Source: an uncultured Lachnospiraceae bacterium
GTDB taxonomy: Bacteria; Bacillota; Clostridia; Lachnospirales; Lachnospiraceae
Direction: 5' to 3'
Assembly (NCBI GenBank): GCA_902803015.1
Contig: CADCOL010000102.1
Location: forward strand, 1 to 9,240
Length of the DNA: 9,240 nucleotides
The position numbers and the translations under genes were made by a program. The notes under the pieces were generated by a model. The model saw nothing but the letters and a program-made list of their open reading frames with translations, was not told the DNA's origin and searched no databases. Positions 1-5,990 of this stretch are shown here, one piece after another (the first letter of the stretch is position 1; every line of letters begins with the position of its first letter).

Positions 1-75
1 ATTGTTTCTTTATTGTTTACCGGAATCAGTTTCTTGTTGTGTATCCTTAATTTTGTTGCGTGTGTGGCAGGTTAA
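1..75 (+). CDS. C-terminal end of an unidentified membrane protein (partial)
   Basis: The first reading frame is open from the window edge to a TAA at 73-75 and encodes 24 residues, almost all hydrophobic (Ile, Val, Leu, Phe, Cys, Gly). This looks like the last transmembrane helix of an integral membrane protein whose body lies outside the window. An intrinsic terminator begins 33 bases after the stop, which supports a real gene end here. The family cannot be recognised from this fragment. A chance open stretch of this length is possible, so confidence is moderate. Confidence 0.55.
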   Translation: MVSLLFTGISFLLCILNFVACVAG

Positions 76-107
76 TTGAAACGGAAACGTATAAATTACA
101 GGTTGAA

Positions 108-140
108 GGCCTCAGAAAACGCTCTGAGGCCTTTTTGTTT
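108..140 (+). terminator. Rho-independent terminator after the upstream gene
   Basis: A perfect 9-bp GC-rich stem (108-116 pairs with 123-131, GGCCTCAGA with TCTGAGGCC) closes a 6-base loop. It is followed directly by five T, a G and three more T. This is a textbook plus-strand intrinsic terminator for the gene ending at 75. Confidence 0.9.
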
Positions 141-177
141 TATGTTATAGGATTAAGCTTGTTAATATAAAAACCTT

Positions 178-238
178 TAGTTTTATGCATTAAGTATGGT
201 CCTGATATTAAATCAGGCCATACTTATGCATAAAACTA
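178..238. repeat. Long imperfect inverted repeat (palindrome)
   Basis: The left arm 178-206 and right arm 212-238 are reverse complements over about 27 bp, interrupted only by two single-base bulges in the left arm, around a 5-base loop. The arms contain the palindromic core ATGCAT. The right arm is not followed by a T-run, and the minus-strand side has only a short one after several other bases, so it is not a standard terminator. It could be a MITE-like or REP-like element, a protein-binding dyad, or a structured RNA element. Copies elsewhere in the genome would decide between these. Confidence 0.75.
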
Positions 239-382
239 TAATTTCACGCATAGGTGGATGCTTAAGTATTTGTTTTATTTCTTACTCTCACATTTATTTC
301 CGGTTAATTGTGGTTAAATCATAATTTGTGCCAAATGACGATTATATATTCATATAAATTTAATATTTGTTGAATTCGTATC

Positions 383-411
383 TTGAGAGTCATATTGAAA
401 ACCCTTAAACT
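383..411 (+). promoter_or_regulatory. Candidate promoter of the lipoprotein gene
   Basis: TTGAGA at 383-388 (five of six to the sigma-A -35 consensus) is followed after 17 bases by TAAACT at 406-411 (four of six to -10). This would start transcription near 418, about 43 bases before the start codon. The region is AT-rich and other placements are possible. Confidence 0.35.
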
Positions 412-460
412 TATGATTGTTAATAGATAGTCAAAGTTTTGTATTAAAGGGAGAATAATC

Positions 461-1042
461 ATGAAAAAATCGTTATTTATTATCGCTCTCGCATCCACTA
501 CTGCTTTGGTTTTGAGCGGCTGCAACGCTAAGACGCAAATTGATCCTAATAGCAGCGAAATCGTAAGCGAAATTGCTTCCGTAATTGAATCCGAGGTTGA
601 TTCCGAAATCGCTTCTGAAATTGACAGCGAACTTGTGGAAGGAAATGTTACACCTGCAATTGATGCAGCCATGGATGATTTTGCTTCTTTGATGGATGCG
701 TTTGATGAGGATGCTTATATAGGATTTGTCGATCTGGACGGAACCGTTGTATTATTACAGGGCGTTCTGACATTTGAAGATGATGAAAATAACGTATTTG
801 CTACGAATGCAACCTGTTTTGTAATAAAAGACGGCGCTCCGACTTTTTGCGGAGAACTTAAGAGCGGCGGAACTGCCTATCCGATTGCCGTAAACGGTAA
901 ATATTTATACACCGGAAATCATCAGGGATTCAGTAAATACAGCTTTAATTCCGATATGTATCTGATTGAGGAAGAAGCCGACGGTGAAGAAATCGAGGAA
1001 ACAAACGATGTAATGTTCTTTAAGAGGGACATGTTACAGTAA
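461..1042 (+). CDS. Putative lipoprotein with S-E-[IVL]-x tetrapeptide repeats
   Basis: The 193-residue product starts with MKK and a hydrophobic segment ending in the lipobox L-S-G-C, so Cys21 should be lipidated and the protein anchored on the outer face of the membrane. Residues 32-59 are seven consecutive four-residue units of the form S-E-[IVL]-x, one of them degenerate (S-V-I-E). They form an acidic, probably helical stalk. The rest (about 65-193) is an acidic, probably beta-rich domain with two cysteines (119 and 130) that could form a disulfide. An AAGGGAGA ribosome binding site at 447-454 lies six bases before the ATG. The gene has its own flanking terminators and looks monocistronic. 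I do not recognise a family for the C-terminal domain, so no function is proposed beyond a surface lipoprotein. Confidence 0.9.
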   Translation: MKKSLFIIALASTTALVLSGCNAKTQIDPNSSEIVSEIASVIESEVDSEIASEIDSELVEGNVTPAIDAAMDDFASLMDAFDEDAYIGFVDLDGTVVLLQGVLTFEDDENNVFATNATCFVIKDGAPTFCGELKSGGTAYPIAVNGKYLYTGNHQGFSKYSFNSDMYLIEEEADGEEIEETNDVMFFKRDMLQ

Positions 1043-1090
1043 TTATTTCTAAATCTACAGACTGATCTTTTAACGAAATTATTATAAATC

Positions 1091-1120
1091 AGGCCGACGA
1101 ATTATTTCGTCGGCCTCTTT
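1091..1120. terminator. Terminator between convergent genes
   Basis: A perfect 11-bp stem (1091-1101 with 1106-1116, rich in GGCCGACGA) around a 4-base loop is followed on the plus strand by CTTTATTT, which suits the lipoprotein gene ending at 1042. On the minus strand the stem is followed by GATTTATAATAATTT, a weaker U-tract. It may therefore also serve the convergent AI-2E gene ending at 1154. Confidence 0.8.
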
Positions 1121-1153
1121 ATTTAGCTCTTTAAATTTTAACTGTTTAAATTC

Positions 1154-2692
1154 TTATTCGTTTTCGGAATAATCTTTTACAACACTGTCGGGAGTATTGC
1201 TGTCCATTTCTGTGTTGTTTTCAATCATCTGTTTGATGAACTCTTCCTCTTCTTTTGCTTTTCTCTTATCTGCTTTTTTCAGCTTCATTTTACGGAAGAA
1301 TCCCTTAACATCAATCTGTTTGGACTTAAGAGTTGCTTTTTGGATATGATACAAATCATCATGCAGAACCGGTTTTTTGTTTTCCGGATCGATATAATCC
1401 AGATTCCAGTATTCGCTTGTATCCTTCGGTAACTCTTTCTTTTTGAGCATACTCTCGATTAATGTCTTAAATCCGGCGTACAGAACCGCAAATAAAGGAA
1501 CACCGATAATCATGCCGGGAACATTCCAGATTCCGCCGAAAATGGTAATCGCCACGATAACCCAGATGCCGGAAACACCGGTGGATTCGCCGAGAATCTT
1601 CGGTCCTAAAATGTTTCCGTCGAACTGCTGCAAAGCCAGAACAAAAATCAGGAAATATAAAGCTTTGATCGGACTGATCATGAATAAAAGGATCAGGCAC
1701 GGAACGGCTCCGAATATCGGTCCGAAGAACGGAATGATATTTGTAACACCGATAATCAATGCAATCAAAACAGGATAATCAAACTTGAAGATATAACAGC
1801 AAATCAGCGTAATGAAGCCGATAATCAGAGAATCCACAAGTTTTCCTACGATGAATCCCGAGAATTTGTCGTTGGTGAAACGCAGGTTCTTTACAAATGT
1901 ATTGCCGTGTTTTGCACCGAACAAACCGTAAATTATTTTCTTAAACTGTGCAGAGAATTTCTCTTTTCCGGCAACAATGTATACGGAAATAATTAAACCG
2001 ATGATGACATTCCAAATGGCGGAGAAGAATTTCATGAGGTATCCGCTTGCATTTACCAGCCAGTCCTTAATGGTCGGCAATAAAGTATTGTCTCTCCATG
2101 CCATTATGTCATCGTAATAATAATTCCAGTTCTTTTCGATGTTGGCAGCAAGCTCGGGATGCTTCTCTCCCATCTTGTAAAGATATCCTTCTACGTTGGC
2201 GTAATAATCTCCGGAACGTTTTACGATGTTTTCGATACTGTCCTGAATCTGAGGGATTACCGTATAAAGGAAAGCATAAATTAAAAATGCCAGGAAAATA
2301 AGAGAAATTGCAATGGATGCTGCACGAATCAGACCGAATTTTCGCTTCTCTTTTTTGAAGAATTCTTCTTTCTGTTCCGCGGTGGCTTTATTCTGGAGCC
2401 ACTCCACCTCATCATGCTGACGCTGGATTAGTTTCTTTCTCTTTTTTCCTCGAATAAAAGCCGGAAACAGTCTTCGCTCTATGAAATTTACAACGGGAAC
2501 CAATAGAAAAGCGATAACCAGACCGTCAATAATCGGAGCCAGGATTTTTAATGCTTTGGAGAATGCTTCACTGACTTCGTAATTGTGGTTGATCAAATAA
2601 CAGAAAGCAATTGCAAGGCAGGAAACCGCCAATGCAATCAGACCATAAAAGATTCCAAGATGACGATATTTTTTATCAACTTCGAGTTTCAT
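1154..2692 (-). CDS. AI-2E family transporter (PerM/YtvI-like permease)
   Basis: This is a 512-residue integral membrane protein. Hydrophobic segments lie at about 13-34, 48-70, 123-147, 224-242, 284-303, 306-336, 340-355 and 373-408. Family hallmarks are the G-V-T-N-I-I-P-F-F-G-P stretch at 315-325 and the run Q-Q-F-D-G-N-x-L-G-P-K at 355-365 followed by a Gly/Pro-rich helix pair. Members include the E. coli AI-2 exporter TqsA, but many Firmicutes members have unknown or cation-linked substrates, so AI-2 transport should not be assumed. It is longer than typical members (roughly 350-400 residues) because of a charged segment at about 80-120 and a Lys/Glu-rich cytoplasmic tail after about 412. 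An AAGGGGGA ribosome binding site at 2697-2704 supports the ATG. It is probably monocistronic. Confidence 0.92.
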   Translation of the reverse strand: MKLEVDKKYRHLGIFYGLIALAVSCLAIAFCYLINHNYEVSEAFSKALKILAPIIDGLVIAFLLVPVVNFIERRLFPAFIRGKKRKKLIQRQHDEVEWLQNKATAEQKEEFFKKEKRKFGLIRAASIAISLIFLAFLIYAFLYTVIPQIQDSIENIVKRSGDYYANVEGYLYKMGEKHPELAANIEKNWNYYYDDIMAWRDNTLLPTIKDWLVNASGYLMKFFSAIWNVIIGLIISVYIVAGKEKFSAQFKKIIYGLFGAKHGNTFVKNLRFTNDKFSGFIVGKLVDSLIIGFITLICCYIFKFDYPVLIALIIGVTNIIPFFGPIFGAVPCLILLFMISPIKALYFLIFVLALQQFDGNILGPKILGESTGVSGIWVIVAITIFGGIWNVPGMIIGVPLFAVLYAGFKTLIESMLKKKELPKDTSEYWNLDYIDPENKKPVLHDDLYHIQKATLKSKQIDVKGFFRKMKLKKADKRKAKEEEEFIKQMIENNTEMDSNTPDSVVKDYSENE

Positions 2693-2718
2693 GTTGTCCC
2701 CCTTCTCATAACATATTC

Positions 2719-2747
2719 ATTTTAACACTTTAATTCGGTAATTAAAA
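2719..2747 (-). promoter_or_regulatory. Candidate extended -10 promoter of the AI-2E gene
   Basis: On the minus strand TAAAAT (2719-2724, five of six to -10) is preceded by a TGT extension. A poor -35 (TTTTAA, 2742-2747) lies 17 bases upstream. Transcription would start near 2712, leaving a leader of about 20 bases containing the ribosome binding site. No terminator is visible after the LysM gene, so read-through from it is also possible. Confidence 0.35.
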
Positions 2748-2790
2748 GAAATATGGGGAACAAATTTACATAATTCTTGATATAAAGTGA

Positions 2791-3159
2791 TTATTTGAGC
2801 TCGGTACTGCAATAAGGGATAAAGATCTTGTTTCCTGCAACCAGACTGTCGGAGCTGCAAAGCTGATTCATAAACTTCACTTCATCCACATATTCGTTTA
2901 TGCTTTCATATCCTTCAAGATGATTCTTTGCAATGGATGTTAAAGTGTCACCGGGCTGAATTTCGTATACGGTGCTGTATTTGTAATATACTTTATCTTC
3001 TTTTGCCTGAGCTTTACCGGCCGAAAAGAAAACGGTTGCGGCTACGGATACGAACAAAAGTGCGATCACACCCGCGGTACCGATAATCTTTCTTTTTAAC
3101 ATTTCTTTTCTCTTCGCTTCTCTCTTTGCCCAGATTCTTTTTCTCTGCTCAAGTGTCAT
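2791..3159 (-). CDS. yneA: LysM-domain membrane protein, probable SOS cell-division suppressor (YneA-like)
   Basis: The 122-residue product has a very basic cytoplasmic N-terminus (about 1-24), one hydrophobic segment (25-46), an A-Q-A motif at 50-52 that could be a signal peptidase site, and one LysM domain (64-116). The LysM domain starts with Y-E-I-Q-P-G-D-T-L and ends with A-G-N-K-I-F-I-P. LysM domains bind peptidoglycan. Known from the family: Bacillus subtilis yneA encodes a short membrane-LysM protein divergent from lexA that blocks division during SOS. The same architecture, the same divergent position and two LexA boxes on its promoter make this the likely counterpart here. The division-inhibiting function is inference. 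The basic N-terminal extension appears longer than in B. subtilis YneA. A GGGAGGGA ribosome binding site at 3166-3173 supports the ATG. Confidence 0.8.
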   Translation of the reverse strand: MTLEQRKRIWAKREAKRKEMLKRKIIGTAGVIALLFVSVAATVFFSAGKAQAKEDKVYYKYSTVYEIQPGDTLTSIAKNHLEGYESINEYVDEVKFMNQLCSSDSLVAGNKIFIPYCSTELK

Positions 3160-3218
3160 GTGGCATCCCTCCCGGATTAACCCTCTATCTTAAATTAAAG
3201 TGTCATTTGTGATTTAAT

Positions 3219-3232
3219 CGAACAACCGTTCT
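3219..3232. promoter_or_regulatory. LexA box (SOS operator), site 1
   Basis: CGAACAACCGTTCT contains a second exact GAAC-N4-GTTC core (3220-3231). It covers the predicted start site of the YneA-like transcript. Its centre is 26 bp from that of site 2. Confidence 0.92.
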
Positions 3233-3238
3233 GATACA

Positions 3239-3267
3239 ATAATACGAACAGCCGTTCTGTTTGTCAA
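3239..3267 (-). promoter_or_regulatory. Sigma-A promoter of the YneA-like gene
   Basis: On the minus strand a perfect TTGACA (3262-3267) is separated by exactly 17 bases from TATTAT (3239-3244, five of six). The predicted start is near 3232, leaving a leader of about 73 bases. The whole spacer between -35 and -10 is occupied by a LexA box, so the promoter should be strong when derepressed and shut when LexA is bound. Confidence 0.85.
3245..3258. promoter_or_regulatory. LexA box (SOS operator), site 2
   Basis: CGAACAGCCGTTCT contains the exact Gram-positive LexA core GAAC-N4-GTTC (3246-3257). It lies entirely in the spacer of the YneA-like gene's promoter. Confidence 0.92.
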
Positions 3268-3285
3268 TAGGTTTTATGAAAAAAT

Positions 3286-3299
3286 CGAACAAAATTTCG
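3286..3299. promoter_or_regulatory. Degenerate LexA-box-like site near the lexA promoter
   Basis: CGAACAAAATTTCG matches the operator with one change in the core (GAAC-N4-TTTC instead of GTTC). It is on the lexA side of the intergenic region, about 10 bp upstream of the candidate lexA -35. It could be a weak autoregulatory operator. Confidence 0.45.
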
Positions 3300-3309
3300 G
3301 AATATATGT

Positions 3310-3338
3310 TTGCTTTTTCGTTCGGGATGTGTTATTCT
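3310..3338 (+). promoter_or_regulatory. Candidate lexA promoter
   Basis: TTGCTT (3310-3315) is followed after 17 bases by TATTCT (3333-3338), preceded by the extended -10 element TGT. An alternative -10, TATACT, lies at 3339-3344. Transcription would start near 3345-3351, leaving a leader of roughly 55 bases. Confidence 0.45.
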
Positions 3339-3390
3339 TATACTGTAAGAAGTCGTGAAACACCTGAATTTCAGGCATTTTTCCATAAAT

Positions 3391-3395
3391 GGAGG
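3391..3395 (+). promoter_or_regulatory. Ribosome binding site that fixes the lexA start
   Basis: GGAGG lies eight bases before the ATG at 3404. The in-frame ATG at 3389 overlaps this Shine-Dalgarno sequence and has none of its own, so it is rejected as the start. Confidence 0.85.
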
Positions 3396-3403
3396 AAACG
3401 GTT

Positions 3404-4030
3404 ATGGCTAAGGGTAAGATCAGTGCGAAACAACAGGAAATTCTTGATTACATGAAGGAAGTGATTCTGAAGAAAGGTTATCCGCCTTCAGTCCGTGAGA
3501 TTTGCGATGCGGTACATTTGAAGTCTACTTCTTCCGTATTTGCGCATTTGGAAACGCTCGAAAAGAACGGTTATATTCGCAAGGATCCGACAAAACCCCG
3601 TGCGATTGAAATTATGGATGATTCCTTCCAGCAGGTTCGTACCGAAATGACTTCCATTCCCATTGTCGGAACCGTTGCTGCAGGTCAGCCGATCCTTGCT
3701 GAGGAGAATATCGTAGGCTTCTTCCCGATTCCCGTGGAACTGGTTCCCAATGCCGAGACTTTTGCTTTGAAAGTAAAAGGAAACAGTATGATTAATGCGG
3801 GTATCTTTTCCGGTGATTCGATTTTTGTTGAAAAATGTGATACCGCCAAGAACGGCGATACCGTGGTAGCTTTGGTGGATGATTCCGCTACCGTTAAGAC
3901 TTTCTATAAAGAAGACGGACATTACAGATTACAGCCTGAAAACGATGAAATGGATCCGATTATTGTGGATCATGTTCAGATTCTGGGTAAGGTATTTGGA
4001 GTGTTCCGTTTATATAACAACAAGAAATAA
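3404..4030 (+). CDS. lexA: LexA, SOS repressor / self-cleaving S24 peptidase
   Basis: The 208-residue product has an N-terminal winged helix-turn-helix (about 1-70) carrying the LexA hallmark G-Y-P-P-S-V-R-E-I at 25-33 and a recognition region around S41-S44. A hinge and a C-terminal S24 domain follow. The self-cleavage site is A93-G94 within V-A-A-G-Q-P. The catalytic pair is Ser128 (G-N-S-M) and Lys165 (T-V-K-T). Binding of LexA dimers to GAAC-N4-GTTC represses DNA-damage genes, and activated RecA triggers autocleavage. Two exact boxes lie in the divergent intergenic region, which agrees with this identity. Length and residues are all normal. A bidirectional terminator follows the stop by about 20 bases. 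Confidence 0.98.
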   Translation: MAKGKISAKQQEILDYMKEVILKKGYPPSVREICDAVHLKSTSSVFAHLETLEKNGYIRKDPTKPRAIEIMDDSFQQVRTEMTSIPIVGTVAAGQPILAEENIVGFFPIPVELVPNAETFALKVKGNSMINAGIFSGDSIFVEKCDTAKNGDTVVALVDDSATVKTFYKEDGHYRLQPENDEMDPIIVDHVQILGKVFGVFRLYNNKK

Positions 4031-4048
4031 AATTGCAGATGCGCTAAT

Positions 4049-4080
4049 AAAAAATCCCCCGCCGGGGGATTTTTTATTTT
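4049..4080. terminator. Bidirectional terminator between lexA and rsfS
   Basis: ATCCCCC (4054-4060) pairs with GGGGGAT (4064-4070) around a GCC loop. The stem is flanked by A-runs on the left and T-runs on the right that extend the pairing and supply a U-tract on both strands. It terminates lexA on the plus strand and the ribosome-biogenesis cluster on the minus strand. The rsfS stop codon (4074-4076) lies at the edge of this structure. Confidence 0.92.
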
Positions 4081-4427
4081 AAGAATTCCTCTGCTTCAAT
4101 ATTTTTCGCATCTCTCCAGATTCTTTCGAGATTGTAATACTCTCGGCTCTCGCGGTCGAACAAATGAATGATATAATCGCCGAAATCCATCAGAATCCAG
4201 TTCGCATTGTCGTAACCTTCGCTCTGTTTCGCATAAATCCCTTTTTTTCCGAGTTCATCGCTCACATAATCGGACAACGCACGAACGTGATTGACGTTCT
4301 TTCCTGTAGCGATGATAAAATAATCGCCGATGACGGAAATCTCTCCGATTTCGAGAATTACGATGTCTTCTGCCAGTTTTTCGTCCAAAACCTTAACGGC
4401 AATTTGTGCCTGTTCTTTGATTGTCAT
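4074..4427 (-). CDS. rsfS: Ribosome silencing factor RsfS (YbeB/iojap family)
   Basis: The 117-residue product is a full-length member of the RsfS family, with G-D-Y-F-I-I-A-T-G at 34-42, N-A-N-W-I-L-M-D-F-G-D-Y at 74-85 and H-L-F-D-R-E-S-R-E-Y-Y at 88-98. Known role: it binds protein L14 on the 50S subunit and blocks joining with 30S, lowering translation under nutrient limitation. The ATG overlaps the stop of the upstream nadD-yqeK gene in an ATGA arrangement, which suggests translational coupling. A GGAG lies eight bases before the ATG, inside the end of the upstream gene. It is the last gene of the cluster and is followed by the terminator at 4049-4080. Confidence 0.96.
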   Translation of the reverse strand: MTIKEQAQIAVKVLDEKLAEDIVILEIGEISVIGDYFIIATGKNVNHVRALSDYVSDELGKKGIYAKQSEGYDNANWILMDFGDYIIHLFDRESREYYNLERIWRDAKNIEAEEFLK

Positions 4428-5629
4428 TCTTCATTCTCCGATTCTAAATAGATTTTATATGCTTCGTATGATTGTTTCGTGGTAGGGTCCACGGCTTTGA
4501 TTTTGTTTCCGGGTCTGGAATCCAGATATAATAATGTTTCTTCCAGAATGCATGCCGCACATTTCTTCAAATCCTGTTCGGCCAATGCACGAAAATCATC
4601 GAGCTTCGGACTGTGATTCCTTCCGGGTTCAATGTAGTCCGAAATAAAAATAATCAATGTGAGCGGATTCATCCCGGGTTTTCCGGTAGTGTGATAATAA
4701 ATCGCATCGATAATCTCCGGATCTTTGATACCGTATTTCAGCTGAGCCAGTGCCGCCCCTGCCTTTGCATGCAAAAGTTCGGGATTGTTCTCTTCAAATT
4801 CTGTTACGGGATAACCGAATTTGGCACAGAGTTCTTTCTTTTCGTCGAAAGCCACATACTTGGCGCAGTCATGTAAAAGCGCTGCAATTCGTGCTTTTTG
4901 AACATCATATCCGTGAATTCCGGCAAGTTTCTCCGCTGTATCCCTGACACCGAACGAGTGAATCAGGCGTTTCGGCTTTAAATCATCTTTTAAAAGTTCT
5001 ATGATTTCTTCTTCCGTCATCGGATCCGCATCGTAAAGATGATGCTCTTTTGCATACTCCGTAACGGCTTTCGGACAGTCTGCCTTGATTTGATAAGTTT
5101 CGTCGGGGATTTTAAATGCCGCACGAAGTTTCGTGGAAGAAACCGGGTATTCTTTCGCAGACATGAATTTAATCTTTGCGTCGAATTTTTCTTTGTACTC
5201 TTTCGCTTTTTTCTTCTGGGAGTCCTGTCTTTCGTCCTCACGGGAAGCAACCAGAATAATAACATTGGCAAAAATGTACTCGGGATTTCTCCATTTTTCC
5301 AACATAAAAAGTGTATCGGTACCGATGATAAAATACAGCTTATCCTTCGGATACAGCTCTTTTAATTCACGAATCGTATCCGCCGTATAGGTGTTTCCGG
5401 CGCGTTTGATTTCAATATCGCTTACTTCAAAGCGCTTTTCACCGGAAATGGCAAGTTCCGTCATCGCAAGGCGGTCGGAACTATCGGAATAACCCTGCTT
5501 CATGTAGGAAGCACCGGTCGGAATAAAGAGCACTTTATCAAGTGAATACTCTTCCGTTGCTTCTTTTGCAATATATAAATGGCCGTTGTGGATGGGGTCG
5601 AATGTCCCTCCCATGATGCCGATTTTCAT
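4424..5629 (-). CDS. nadD: Fused nicotinate-nucleotide adenylyltransferase (NadD) and YqeK-type HD hydrolase
   Basis: A single 401-residue frame joins two enzymes. Residues 1 to about 200 are NadD, which makes deamido-NAD from nicotinate mononucleotide and ATP. The nucleotidyltransferase signature G-G-T-F-D-P-I-H-N-G-H is at 7-17 and the C-terminal S-S-T-K-L-R at 164-169. Residues from about 205 to the end are a YqeK-like HD domain with candidate metal ligands H224, H253-D254, H287, H313 and D331. YqeK proteins hydrolyse diadenosine tetraphosphate (Ap4A) symmetrically. In B. subtilis nadD and yqeK are separate adjacent genes, and here they are one frame with no internal stop. The ATG at 5629 is preferred because GGAG at 5638-5641 lies eight bases upstream. 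The in-frame GTG at 5638 overlaps that site. Confidence 0.95.
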   Translation of the reverse strand: MKIGIMGGTFDPIHNGHLYIAKEATEEYSLDKVLFIPTGASYMKQGYSDSSDRLAMTELAISGEKRFEVSDIEIKRAGNTYTADTIRELKELYPKDKLYFIIGTDTLFMLEKWRNPEYIFANVIILVASREDERQDSQKKKAKEYKEKFDAKIKFMSAKEYPVSSTKLRAAFKIPDETYQIKADCPKAVTEYAKEHHLYDADPMTEEEIIELLKDDLKPKRLIHSFGVRDTAEKLAGIHGYDVQKARIAALLHDCAKYVAFDEKKELCAKFGYPVTEFEENNPELLHAKAGAALAQLKYGIKDPEIIDAIYYHTTGKPGMNPLTLIIFISDYIEPGRNHSPKLDDFRALAEQDLKKCAACILEETLLYLDSRPGNKIKAVDPTTKQSYEAYKIYLESENEE

Positions 5630-5637
5630 ACAATTCA

Positions 5638-5642
5638 CTCCG
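5638..5642 (-). promoter_or_regulatory. Ribosome binding site that fixes the nadD-yqeK start
   Basis: CGGAG on the minus strand lies eight bases before the ATG at 5629. It overlaps the alternative GTG codon at 5638, which would otherwise add three residues. Confidence 0.75.
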
Positions 5643-5670
5643 TAAAATAATCTGCGTATTGTATCGATTT

Positions 5671-5967
5671 TTATTTCGGAAGCTTAATCTCCGGATCTTC
5701 CTTAAAAGGCTTATACAGAATAATCTTTTTGCCGATTGTGCAAACCATTGTGGAACCGGTTCTTTCCGCAATCATTTCTCCGAGTTCTCTCGGGTCGTCG
5801 GCACAGTTTTTCAAAACCGATAATTTAATCAGTTCGCGGTTGTTAAATGCTTCGATGACTGCGTTCGTCATTTCGGGTGTCAGTGAAGATTTACCAATCT
5901 GAAAAACCGCATCCAGATTATTGGATAAAGATCTTAAATATGCTCTTTGTTTACTGGTTAATGTCAT
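5671..5967 (-). CDS. yhbY: YhbY-family CRM-domain RNA-binding protein (YqeI)
   Basis: The 98-residue product is a stand-alone CRM domain: T-S-K-Q-R-A-Y-L-R at 4-12, F-Q-I-G-K-S-S-L-T at 22-30, R-E-L-I-K-L-S-V-L at 44-52 and I-G-K-K-I-I-L-Y at about 78-85. Known role: YhbY associates with 50S precursors and is implicated in large-subunit assembly. The RNA-contacting G-x-x-G loop of the family reads G25-K-S-S28 here, so its second glycine is serine. The start has a GAGG at 5973-5976, five bases upstream. The gene lies 23 bases after obgE and 41 bases before nadD-yqeK, in the conserved Firmicutes order. Confidence 0.95.
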   Translation of the reverse strand: MTLTSKQRAYLRSLSNNLDAVFQIGKSSLTPEMTNAVIEAFNNRELIKLSVLKNCADDPRELGEMIAERTGSTMVCTIGKKIILYKPFKEDPEIKLPK

Positions 5968-5990
5968 ATTGACCTCTTACTTTCTTAGAA

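Larger units (their letters stand above)
76..460. other. Gene-free region of 385 bases
   Basis: No convincing coding frame is present on either strand. The region holds the terminator at 108-140, the long palindrome at 178-238, an AT-rich stretch (about 240-380) with no recognised signal, and a candidate promoter and ribosome binding site for the lipoprotein gene at its right end. Confidence 0.75.

Noticed and set aside
70..310. Nine-base direct repeat GGTTAATTG at 70-78 and 302-310 flanking the palindrome region, possibly a target-site duplication
   Set aside because: The copies are short and AT-rich, one overlaps the stop codon of the upstream gene, and no terminal inverted repeats adjoin them. 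Chance is the simpler explanation.
319..672. Minus-strand open frame of 117 codons opposite the lipoprotein start
   Set aside because: It lies antisense to the signal peptide and the S-E repeat; its Ser/Ile-rich repeat is the mirror of the real one, and the frame lacks a ribosome binding site.
3363..3375. Small palindrome CCTGAATTTCAGG followed by CATTTTT in the lexA leader, as a possible attenuator
   Set aside because: The stem is only five to six bp with an AT-rich centre and the U-tract is short, so stable termination is unlikely.
3261..3455. Plus-strand open frame of 64 codons overlapping the lexA start
   Set aside because: It covers the operator and promoter region, overlaps lexA in another frame and has no family-like features.
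3488..3922. Minus-strand open frame of 144 codons inside lexA
   Set aside because: lexA on the plus strand is unmistakable with all motifs, and the antisense frame has no ribosome binding site or recognisable domain.
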